Positions 17,577-25,271 of a stretch of 45,313 nt of DNA are shown here, piece after piece. This stretch comes from Bacteroidales bacterium (lineage in GTDB: Bacteria > Bacteroidota > Bacteroidia > Bacteroidales > Muribaculaceae). The stretch is taken from contig CAAFXO010000065.1 of assembly GCA_900766975.1 (NCBI GenBank), forward strand, positions 1 through 45,313, given 5' to 3'. The first letter of the stretch is position 1; the number at the start of each line of letters is the position of its first letter. Both the position numbers and the translations under genes were made by a program. The notes under the pieces are model-generated. The model was given only the letters and a program-made list of their open reading frames with translations. It was not told the DNA's origin and searched no databases.

Positions 17577-18464
17577 ATGGCAACTCTTAGAGAATTAAAA
17601 ACTCGTATCGGTTCGGTAGCCTCTACCGAAAAGATCACCGGTGCGATGAAGATGATTTCATCTGCCAAAGTCCATCAAAATGAAGCTGCTCTTCGCAAAC
17701 TTCAGCCTTTTAAGGATAAGATCAAATCGATCATGGGGCATATTTTGTCGACCGATCAAAATTTTGATTCTCCCCTTATCGTAGCCCGTGAAGTCAATCG
17801 CGCCGCTATCGTCGTGTTTGGCTCTGATGATGGTCTTTGTGGAGCCTATAATTCCAATATCCTCAAGGGCCTTTTGGCCCATATCGAGTCCCTTCGTCAG
17901 GATCTCGGCGAGGATTTGGCTATCGATATTTATCCTGTTGGTAAGAAGATGTTGAAGGCTGTGGAACGCCTCCATGATTCCCGCCTCAACATCATCTCTA
18001 CCGACGGGGTCGATAGCAAAATGAAGGGTGAGCAGGTTAATGCTTTTACCGACTCTCTCCGCCGCACTTTCACTTCGTGCGAAACCGATCGCATCGATGT
18101 GGTTTATATGAAGTATAAGTCGATGAGCCGTCAAATCCTCACCACTGAGCCTCTTTTCCCCATATCCGAAAAGGCTCTCCTCGAGGATGCCTCTGAGGTC
18201 AACGACAATCAACTTTACATCTTCGAACCGGATGCCAACAGCATCTTCAATGAGGTCCTCCCCATGTTCGTCCTTTCCACCATGCAGGAGATCACCATTG
18301 AAAATCGCTGTTCGGAGCAGGCTGCTCGCGTTATGGCTATGCAAAGCGCCAATGATAACGCCAAGAAGCTCCTCGAAGAACTCCGACTCGAGTACAACAA
18401 ACTCCGTCAACAGAGCATCACCACCGAACTCCTCGATATCCTCGGTGGGCAGGTCGAAAGATAA
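17577..18464 (+). CDS. atpG: ATP synthase F1 subunit gamma
   Basis: The rotor shaft of F1, 295 aa. I take the ATG at 17577 as the start, because the protein then opens with the family signature MATLRELKTRIGSVASTEKI. An in-frame extension back into atpA is open by chance only. The C-terminal helix (MQSANDNAKKLLEELRLEYNKLRQ...ITTELLDI) is the conserved partner of the N-terminal helix in the coiled-coil shaft. It is the last ATP synthase gene; nuoI follows after only 38 nt with no terminator. Confidence 0.97.
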   Translation: MATLRELKTRIGSVASTEKITGAMKMISSAKVHQNEAALRKLQPFKDKIKSIMGHILSTDQNFDSPLIVAREVNRAAIVVFGSDDGLCGAYNSNILKGLLAHIESLRQDLGEDLAIDIYPVGKKMLKAVERLHDSRLNIISTDGVDSKMKGEQVNAFTDSLRRTFTSCETDRIDVVYMKYKSMSRQILTTEPLFPISEKALLEDASEVNDNQLYIFEPDANSIFNEVLPMFVLSTMQEITIENRCSEQAARVMAMQSANDNAKKLLEELRLEYNKLRQQSITTELLDILGGQVER

Positions 18465-18502
18465 TCTTATGATAACAATTTTCAGAATATATCATTTTTT
18501 TG

Positions 18503-19102
18503 ATGAGTAGTTTTTCTAATTATTTCAAGTCTGTAGGTGAAGGTGTCAAAAGCCTTCTCCTCGGCATGGGCGTTACAGGTAAGGAGTTTGTTACTCCCAA
18601 GATCACAGAACAGTATCCCGAAAATCGCGATACTCTCAAGATCGCTGACCGTTTCCGTGCCGAACTAACCCTTAAATATGACAACGAGGATCGTCACAAG
18701 TGTATCGCTTGCGGCATCTGCCAGATGAATTGCCCCAACGGCACCATCCGCCTCGAAACCAAAATGGTCGAGCTCCCCGATGGTAAGAAGAAACGTAAAC
18801 TCGATAAGTATCTCTATGATCTCGGCAGCTGCACATTCTGTATGCTTTGTGTCACTTCCTGCCCCCAGGATGCCCTCGAGTTTTCCAACGATTTCGAACA
18901 GGCTGTGTTCGAACGCGATAAGCTCGTAAAGCAACTTAATTATCGCCCCGAACCGGAAGGCCTCCCCGAGGCTCCCGCCAAGCCTGCGATGGACCCCGAA
19001 AAATTAGCCGCTATCAAGGCTGAAGCCCTCAAGAAAGCCGCCGCTATCAAGGCTGCCAAGGAGGCCGCCGAGAAAGCTAAAAATGATGCCCCGGCTGAGT
19101 AA
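18503..19102 (+). CDS. nuoI: NADH-quinone oxidoreductase subunit I with Lys/Ala-rich tail
   Basis: NuoI carries clusters N6a and N6b. Both ferredoxin motifs are complete: Cys67-70-73-77 (CIACGICQMNCP) and Cys110-113-116-120 (CTFCMLCVTSCP). The start is the ATG at 18503, giving 199 aa. The usual NuoI fold ends near residue 150. Here about 50 further residues, almost all Ala, Lys, Glu and Pro, form a probable charged helix (KAEALKKAAAIKAAKEAAEK). The tail is an oddity of this protein. It lies directly after atpG. Confidence 0.96.
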   Translation: MSSFSNYFKSVGEGVKSLLLGMGVTGKEFVTPKITEQYPENRDTLKIADRFRAELTLKYDNEDRHKCIACGICQMNCPNGTIRLETKMVELPDGKKKRKLDKYLYDLGSCTFCMLCVTSCPQDALEFSNDFEQAVFERDKLVKQLNYRPEPEGLPEAPAKPAMDPEKLAAIKAEALKKAAAIKAAKEAAEKAKNDAPAE

Positions 19103-19198
19103 TACTCTCTCTCTCCCTCTGTGGCTATATTTTTACTAATCTTTCGGTTTATCCCATCATCTCCCTAACTTCGAATATTAACTACTACACAAATCATA

Positions 19199-19726
19199 AT
19201 GGATTCTTTAGCGAATATAATTCTTTATTTTGTGGCCGCTATCGTCATCATCGTCTTCTCGGTGATGACTGTGACAAGCCGCAAAATCCTTCGCGCTGCC
19301 ACTTATCTGCTCTTTGTACTCCTCGGCACTGCCGTGTTCTATTTCCAACTCGGCTATGAGTTCCTCGGAGCTGTCCAGATAGCGGTTTACGCAGGCGGCA
19401 TTATGGTGCTTTTCGTCTTCTCGATCCTCTTGACGCGTCGCCCCGACGAGAAGGCACCTCTGCTCAGTTCCCATCGTCGTGCACTCGGTGTGGCTCTCGC
19501 TCTGACCGGTCTTATCCTTCTGGGTCTGGCTATATTCTATATGCCGATCCTCAACGGTAATTCCCTCGCTCAGTCGCTCGAAGCCGGTGCTGTTATCGAT
19601 ATGCACACCATCGGTCAGTCGCTCGTCGGGTCTGATAAGTTCCAGTATTTATTACCATTTGAGGCTATTTCCGTCCTCTTATTGGCATGTATAATCGGCG
19701 GTGTCACCGTGGCCCGCAAAAGATAA
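19199..19726 (+). CDS. nuoJ: NADH-quinone oxidoreductase subunit J
   Basis: The 175-aa membrane subunit has five predicted helices. It carries the conserved VQIAVYAGGIMVLFVFSILL segment, which contains the pi-bulge helix involved in coupling, and the final EAISVLLLACIIGGVTVARK. The spacer before it (96 nt) is pyrimidine-rich, with a weak TATATTTT that is not a good promoter. The gene is followed by nuoK after 12 nt. Confidence 0.96.
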   Translation: MDSLANIILYFVAAIVIIVFSVMTVTSRKILRAATYLLFVLLGTAVFYFQLGYEFLGAVQIAVYAGGIMVLFVFSILLTRRPDEKAPLLSSHRRALGVALALTGLILLGLAIFYMPILNGNSLAQSLEAGAVIDMHTIGQSLVGSDKFQYLLPFEAISVLLLACIIGGVTVARKR

Positions 19727-19738
19727 TTTACTCAGTCT

Positions 19739-20050
19739 ATGAATTTAACAATGTTATGTTATCTCGTGCCGAGTTTGATTATGTTTGCGGCAGGTGTCTA
19801 TGGTTTCTGCACCCGTAAGAACATGATCGCTCTCCTGATCTCGCTCGAGCTTATGCTGAACGCGGCTGACCTCAATTTCGTCGTGTTCAACCGTTTCTTA
19901 TTCCCCGGTTCGATGGAAGGTATGTTCTTCACTATCTTCGCCATCGCTATCGCTGCCGCTGAAACGGCTATCGCCATCGCGATTATCATCAATATCTATC
20001 GCGAGGTGAAGAATACTGATATTAACTCCGTTAAACAAATGAAATTCTAA
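19739..20050 (+). CDS. nuoK: NADH-quinone oxidoreductase subunit K
   Basis: The 103-aa protein has three membrane helices. Helix 2 carries the conserved proton-path glutamate in LLISLELMLNAADLNFV, and helix 3 carries the second glutamate in AIAAAETAIAIAIIINIYR. Length is normal for the Mrp-like NuoK family. Its stop is 2 nt before the nuoL start. Confidence 0.97.
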   Translation: MNLTMLCYLVPSLIMFAAGVYGFCTRKNMIALLISLELMLNAADLNFVVFNRFLFPGSMEGMFFTIFAIAIAAAETAIAIAIIINIYREVKNTDINSVKQMKF

Positions 20051-20052
20051 TT

Positions 20053-22041
20053 ATGGGCAATACTCTTCCAATTCTCGTTTTGGCCATCCCCTTCGTGATG
20101 TTCCTCATCCTCGGGCTTGGCGGTGTGAAGATGGGCCGCAAGTTAGCCGGTACACTCGGTATCCTCGCTAATGGTGCCTTGGCAGTCGTTGCCTATATTA
20201 TAGCCTTCACATATTTCTTCTCGGGCGATCCCGCTTTCATCGATGCTGAGGGCGTACGTCAGCAACTCGAGGTATTCGATGTTACCTGGCTCGCTTTCAC
20301 CGATCGTCTCGTAGTCAACATCGGTTTCATCCTCGACCCCATCGCGGCTATGATGCTGGTGGTCATCACCACCATCTCTTTCATGGTCCATCTCTACAGC
20401 TGGGGATATATGGAGCATGAACCGGGCTTCCAGAGATATTATGCGTTCCTTTCGCTCTTTACTTTCTCGATGCTCGGTCTCGTAGTGGCTACCAACATCT
20501 TCCAAATGTATATCTTCTGGGAGCTTGTGGGTGTCTCTTCCTACCTCTTGATCGGTTTCTTCTATAAGCTCCCCTCTGCTGTGGCTGCTTCGAAGAAGGC
20601 ATTCATCGTGACCCGTTTCGCCGACCTCTTCATGCTCATCGGTATCCTGGTGCTCTCTTATTATGTAGCACAGACTCCGGCTGATGGCGTTCTTGGCACT
20701 GCTTCGGCTTTCAACTTCTCGATGCTTAACGCCCATGCAGAAAGCGTGCTCGCTTCGACTGCCGGTGCTACTTTCCTCGGCGGCTCCGTGCTGACTTGGG
20801 CGATGGTCTTGATCTTCGCCGGTGGTATGGGTAAGTCGGCTATGATGCCTCTCCACATTTGGCTCCCCGACGCTATGGAGGGCCCGACACCCGTGTCTGC
20901 ACTTATCCACGCCGCTACTATGGTCGTGGCTGGTGTTTACTTGGTGGCTCGTTTCTTCCCCGTGTTCGGCGTTGTCCCCAATTCGATGGTATTTATTACC
21001 GTCGTAGGTGCTATCACCGCTTTCTATGCTGCTGTGGTCGCTTGCGCTCAGATCGATATCAAACGAGTTCTCGCATTCTCCACTATCTCGCAGATCGCAT
21101 TTATGATGGTGGCTCTCGGTTGCTCTTACAATCAGCTCGTAGTGCATGAGGGTCATACAGTGCTCGGATATATGTCCGGTATGTTCCACCTCTTCACTCA
21201 CGCCATGTTCAAGGCTCTCTTGTTCCTCGGCGCCGGTTGCTTGATTCATGCCGTTCATTCTAACAATTACACTGAGATGGGTGGCCTCCGCAAGTATATG
21301 CCTATCTGTCATATCACCTTCTTGATCGGATGTCTCGCCATCGCCGGTATCTGGCCCTTCTCCGGCTTCTTCTCCAAGGATGAAATGCTCACCGCTATGT
21401 TCGATTGCAACGAATTCCTCGGCTGGTGGATGACTATGGTGGCAGGTCTTACCGCTTTCTATATGTTCCGTCTCTATTACCTCATCTTCTGGTGGGAGGA
21501 GAACCCGAAATATAAGGAGCATGGCCACAAGCCCCACGATGCATCTTGGCAGATGTCTCTCCCGCTGATTATCCTCGCTGCCGTAAGCTGCGTAGCCGGA
21601 TTCATCCCTTTCGGCGAGTATGTCACTTTCGATGGCAAGCCCTATACTATCCATATTCAGACTTCGGTGGCTGTCCGCTCACTCGTTGTAGCTCTGCTCG
21701 CTATCGGTCTCGCTACTTGGATGTATGCCAAGAAGAATCCTATCCCCGAGAAGGTCAAGAATTTCTGGCCTGCTCTCTGGACTGCAGCTCACCGTCGCTT
21801 CTACTGGGATGAGATATATCAGTTCATCACTCATCGATTCATCTTCAACATCATCTGCCGATCTATCGCTTGGTTCGACCGTCATATCATCGATGGCACT
21901 ATGAATGCTCTCGCTGCCGTGACTCAGTGGACTTCGCTCAAGATCCGCGGCCTCCAGAGCGGTTGTGTTCAGGCTTACGTCATTTGGTATTTCCTCGGCG
22001 TTGTTGCTCTCGCTGCTATCACCTGGGTATGTCTCTTATAA
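20053..22041 (+). CDS. nuoL: NADH-quinone oxidoreductase subunit L
   Basis: The 662-aa antiporter-like proton-pumping subunit lies farthest along the membrane arm. Visible signatures are the IFWELVGVSSYLLIGFFY glutamate helix, GKSAMMPLHIWLPDAMEGPTP with its key lysine, and the broken-helix HLFTHAMFKALLFLGAG. Length is normal and includes the long C-terminal lateral helix region and final membrane helix. It is the largest gene of the second nuo block. Confidence 0.97.
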   Translation: MGNTLPILVLAIPFVMFLILGLGGVKMGRKLAGTLGILANGALAVVAYIIAFTYFFSGDPAFIDAEGVRQQLEVFDVTWLAFTDRLVVNIGFILDPIAAMMLVVITTISFMVHLYSWGYMEHEPGFQRYYAFLSLFTFSMLGLVVATNIFQMYIFWELVGVSSYLLIGFFYKLPSAVAASKKAFIVTRFADLFMLIGILVLSYYVAQTPADGVLGTASAFNFSMLNAHAESVLASTAGATFLGGSVLTWAMVLIFAGGMGKSAMMPLHIWLPDAMEGPTPVSALIHAATMVVAGVYLVARFFPVFGVVPNSMVFITVVGAITAFYAAVVACAQIDIKRVLAFSTISQIAFMMVALGCSYNQLVVHEGHTVLGYMSGMFHLFTHAMFKALLFLGAGCLIHAVHSNNYTEMGGLRKYMPICHITFLIGCLAIAGIWPFSGFFSKDEMLTAMFDCNEFLGWWMTMVAGLTAFYMFRLYYLIFWWEENPKYKEHGHKPHDASWQMSLPLIILAAVSCVAGFIPFGEYVTFDGKPYTIHIQTSVAVRSLVVALLAIGLATWMYAKKNPIPEKVKNFWPALWTAAHRRFYWDEIYQFITHRFIFNIICRSIAWFDRHIIDGTMNALAAVTQWTSLKIRGLQSGCVQAYVIWYFLGVVALAAITWVCLL

Positions 22042-22069
22042 TTGTAATTGTCGCAAAATATTTTAGATT

Positions 22070-23584
22070 ATGTTTTCAAATTTCTTAATCTGGTTTGTTA
22101 TAGTTCCCATCATTATGATGGCAGGGCTTGCATGTTGCGGCAATAGCAATATGAAAGCCATCCGCGCCGTGATGGTGACTTGCTCCACTCTCCTTCTGGC
22201 GATGGCCATCTATCTGGTCTATGCCTTCCTCCAACTCAGAGCCGCCGGCAATACCGACGAAATGCTCTTCACAGGAAGCTGGATGTGGTATGCTCCTCTT
22301 AATATCCATCTCGCTGTCGGCGTCGACGGTATCTCCGTCTTGATGCTCCTCCTCTCGGCGATCATCGTTTTTGCCGGTACGTTCGCTTCGTGGAAGATCG
22401 ATCCGCTACCCAAGAATTTCTTCCTCTGGTTCGCGCTCCTCTCCACCGGTGTCTTCGGCTTCTTCATCTCCATCGACATGTTCACCATGTTCATGTTCTA
22501 TGAGGTGGCTCTTATCCCGATGTATCTTCTCATCGGCGTCTGGGGCACAGGTCGCAAGGAGTATTCAGCTATGAAGCTTACACTGATGCTTATGGGTGGT
22601 TCGGCATTCTTGATGCTCGGTCTCCTCGGTATCTACTGGCATAGCTCTGCCGACTCTTCGGCTTTGACTTGGAACATCCTCGAGATCTCCAAGAATGGCG
22701 CAATACCGGCCGGCTGGCAGAATCTTCTCTTCTGCTTCACTTTCGTCGGCTTCGGTGTGCTTGGCGCTATGTTCCCCTTCCACACTTGGAGCCCCGACGG
22801 TCACGCTTGTGCGCCGACTGCCGTATCCATGCTCCACGCCGGCGTACTTATGAAGCTCGGTGGTTACGGTTGCTTCCGTATCGCCATCTATCTTCTCCCC
22901 GCTGCTGCCACTGAGTTGGCTTGGATATTTATCATCTTGACTGGTATCTCGATCGTTTATGGTGCATTCTCCGCTTGTGTTCAGACCGACCTTAAGTATA
23001 TCAATGCTTATTCTTCTGTGTCACACTGCGGTATGGTGCTCTTCGCTATCCTGATGCTCAATCGCACTGCTATGACAGGTGGTATCCTCCAGATGCTCAG
23101 CCACGGTCTGATGACAGCCCTCTTCTTCGCCCTGATCGGTATGATCTACGGCCGTACCCACACTCGAGACATCCGCGAGATGGGCGGTATGATGAAGATT
23201 ATGCCTTACCTCGGTGTCTGCTACATGATCGCCGGTTTTGCTTCACTCGGTCTCCCCGGTCTCTCCGGTTTCGTCGCTGAGATGACCATCTTCTTCGGAT
23301 CGTTCGAACATGCCGACTGGTTCCACCGCGGATTCGTCATCGCTGCCACTACCTCGATCGTTATCACAGCGGTCTATATCCTCCGCGTGGTCGGGAAGCT
23401 TATCCTCGGTCCTGTTCAAAATGAACATCACCTCCAGCTCACCGACGCATCTTGGTGGGAGCGTCTGTCTACGGCTACTTTGATCATCTGCCTCGCCGGT
23501 ATCGGTTTCTTCCCTCAGTGGATCAACGAAACCATCCAGCAGAGCTTTACCCCGATCATCAATGCCCTTAATTCTGTGATGTAA
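22070..23584 (+). CDS. nuoM: NADH-quinone oxidoreductase subunit M
   Basis: The 504-aa antiporter-like subunit shows VGVDGISVLMLLLS, the MFMFYEVALIPMYLLIGVWG glutamate helix, FPFHTWSPDGHACAPTAVS and LSHGLMTALFFALIGMIYGRTHTR. These are the features of the middle proton pump of complex I. It has about 14 membrane helices. It lies 28 nt after nuoL. Confidence 0.97.
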   Translation: MFSNFLIWFVIVPIIMMAGLACCGNSNMKAIRAVMVTCSTLLLAMAIYLVYAFLQLRAAGNTDEMLFTGSWMWYAPLNIHLAVGVDGISVLMLLLSAIIVFAGTFASWKIDPLPKNFFLWFALLSTGVFGFFISIDMFTMFMFYEVALIPMYLLIGVWGTGRKEYSAMKLTLMLMGGSAFLMLGLLGIYWHSSADSSALTWNILEISKNGAIPAGWQNLLFCFTFVGFGVLGAMFPFHTWSPDGHACAPTAVSMLHAGVLMKLGGYGCFRIAIYLLPAAATELAWIFIILTGISIVYGAFSACVQTDLKYINAYSSVSHCGMVLFAILMLNRTAMTGGILQMLSHGLMTALFFALIGMIYGRTHTRDIREMGGMMKIMPYLGVCYMIAGFASLGLPGLSGFVAEMTIFFGSFEHADWFHRGFVIAATTSIVITAVYILRVVGKLILGPVQNEHHLQLTDASWWERLSTATLIICLAGIGFFPQWINETIQQSFTPIINALNSVM

Positions 23585-23620
23585 TTTCAACTCTTTTAGA
23601 AATTTATATATCGACATACA

Positions 23621-25090
23621 ATGGATTATTCACAATTCTGGGCGATGATGCCCGAACTCATAATTCTCGGACTCTTCTTCATTGTCTTCATCCTCGATGT
23701 CTTCTCTAAAGATGGTAGCAATAAGAAGTTCTTGACTCCGGTCTCGACAATTCTGTTCGGTCTCGCTACGGTGGCCATCTGGGTCCTCCCCGCCGGCACG
23801 GAGTCTGTCTTCGGCGGTATGTATATCAATGACGCTGCTTGCAAGGCCATTAAGGCTATCCTCAATATCGGCGTGTTTATCGTGTTCTTGCAGTCTGCCA
23901 AGTGGGTCGACAGCGATGAGGTCGCTATCCGCAAGGGTGAGTTCTATGAACTTATTCTCGTCACTCTCTTCGGCATGTATCTCATGATTTCCGCTCGCCA
24001 TTTGCTCCTCTTCGTTATCGGTCTGGAGTGTGCTTCGCTTCCCCTCGCCGCCATGGTGGCTTTCAATAAGAAGCATTACGAGAGCCATGAGGCCGCTATC
24101 AAGTATATATTTACAGCGGTCTTCTCTTCAGCCATCTTGCTGATGGGCCTTTCGTTCGTTTATGCTTTCTCAGGCGATGGTTCTCTCTATTTCGATGATA
24201 TCCGAAATGCCGTGACCGGTCATGCCAATTCCGGTCTCATGATTTGCGCTTTGGCCTTCGTTATCGCAGGTATCGGCTTCAAACTCTCTTTGGTGCCTTT
24301 CCACCTTTGGACAGCCGATACTTATCAAGGTGCTCCAACTGCCATCACTGCTTACCTCTCTGTTATCTCCAAAGGCGCTGCCGCTTTCACATTCTTCGTG
24401 ATCTTCGTCCAGGCTTTCGGCACTCTCTATCAGGGTGTGTGGGAATGGATGATGTATGCCGTGATCATCGCTACTATCACCATCGGTAACCTCTTCGCCA
24501 TCCGTCAGAAGAACCTCAAACGCTTCATGGCGTTCTCTTCTATCTCACAAGCCGGATATATCATGCTCGGTGTTATGACTGAGTCTGCTCTCGGTCTCGC
24601 TTCGATGATCTATTACATCTTCGTGTATATCGTCAGCAACCTCGCAGTCTTCTCCGTTATCGCTGCTATCGAGAATAAGACCGGTAAGGTAGGTATGGAT
24701 GACTATGATGGCCTCCACAAGACCAATCCTTGGCTCTCTTTCGCCATGACTCTTGCCATGTTCTCTCTGGCAGGTATTCCTCCCTTCGCAGGCTTCTTCA
24801 GCAAGTTCTTGATCTTTACTTCGGTCACTGCTTCCGGCAGCATGGCTCTCTACATGCTCGTCTTGATCGCTTTGATCAATACCATCATCTCTCTCTATTA
24901 CTATCTGCTCGTCGTTAAGGCTATGTGGATCAATCCGGGTGAGGCTAAAGTGGAAGCTTTCAAGAGCTCGCTCAGCGAGAGACTCTCTATCTGGATCTGC
25001 GTCGCAGGCATCATCCTCTTCGGTATCGTGCCTTGCATCTACGCTTACTGCTTCGATTCAGCTAATCTCCTCTCCATCTTCGCAGCTTAA
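23621..25090 (+). CDS. nuoN: NADH-quinone oxidoreductase subunit N
   Basis: The 489-aa antiporter-like subunit nearest the quinone site. It carries LLLFVIGLECASLPLAAMVAF (glutamate helix), KLSLVPFHLWTADTYQGAPT (lysine) and the FSLAGIPPFAGFFSKFLIF motif. It closes the complex I set A, B, CD, H, I, J, K, L, M, N. Genes for the NADH module (nuoE, nuoF, nuoG) are absent from the window. A strong terminator follows. Confidence 0.97.
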   Translation: MDYSQFWAMMPELIILGLFFIVFILDVFSKDGSNKKFLTPVSTILFGLATVAIWVLPAGTESVFGGMYINDAACKAIKAILNIGVFIVFLQSAKWVDSDEVAIRKGEFYELILVTLFGMYLMISARHLLLFVIGLECASLPLAAMVAFNKKHYESHEAAIKYIFTAVFSSAILLMGLSFVYAFSGDGSLYFDDIRNAVTGHANSGLMICALAFVIAGIGFKLSLVPFHLWTADTYQGAPTAITAYLSVISKGAAAFTFFVIFVQAFGTLYQGVWEWMMYAVIIATITIGNLFAIRQKNLKRFMAFSSISQAGYIMLGVMTESALGLASMIYYIFVYIVSNLAVFSVIAAIENKTGKVGMDDYDGLHKTNPWLSFAMTLAMFSLAGIPPFAGFFSKFLIFTSVTASGSMALYMLVLIALINTIISLYYYLLVVKAMWINPGEAKVEAFKSSLSERLSIWICVAGIILFGIVPCIYAYCFDSANLLSIFAA

Positions 25091-25153
25091 GCTATAAGCC
25101 TTATATAGTTCTTAATTTAGTTCTTAATTAGATCTTATATAAATCATAGATAA

Positions 25154-25190
25154 AAATAACCGCGATGTCCATCGGACATCGCGGTTATTT
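25154..25190 (+). terminator. Terminator after nuoN
   Basis: A perfect 17-bp stem (core CCGCGATGTCC / GGACATCGCGG) with a 3-nt loop has A-rich and T-rich flanks built into its base. It lies about 60 nt after nuoN. The flank symmetry means it could act on both strands, also ending the alpha-glucan operon that converges from the right. Confidence 0.85.
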
Positions 25191-25192
25191 AT

Positions 25193-25255
25193 TAGAGCGC
25201 GTTCTTTAAATTTTTGGGACCTCTACGACCCCAAAAATTTAAGGAACGCGCTCTA
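25193..25255. repeat. Long near-perfect palindrome between converging operons
   Basis: Two 26-nt arms (25193-25218 and 25230-25255, outer ends TAGAGCGCGTTC / GAACGCGCTCTA) enclose an 11-nt loop. One position differs, a T against G that still pairs as G-U in plus-strand RNA. It sits directly beside the nuoN terminator, 17 nt from the GH57 stop. It could be a second terminator, a REP-like element or a remnant of a small inverted-repeat element. No target-site duplication is visible. Confidence 0.85.
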
Positions 25256-25271
25256 TCTATATCTCCGACTG

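Noticed and set aside
20143..21654. Antisense open frame of about 500 codons over nuoL
   Set aside because: Highly acidic, His/Glu/Asp-rich nonsense translation produced by the reverse complement of hydrophobic membrane-helix codons.
25193..25255. Insertion-sequence or MITE interpretation of the palindrome
   Set aside because: No flanking target-site duplication and no transposase remnant are visible. Listed as a repeat of undecided nature instead.
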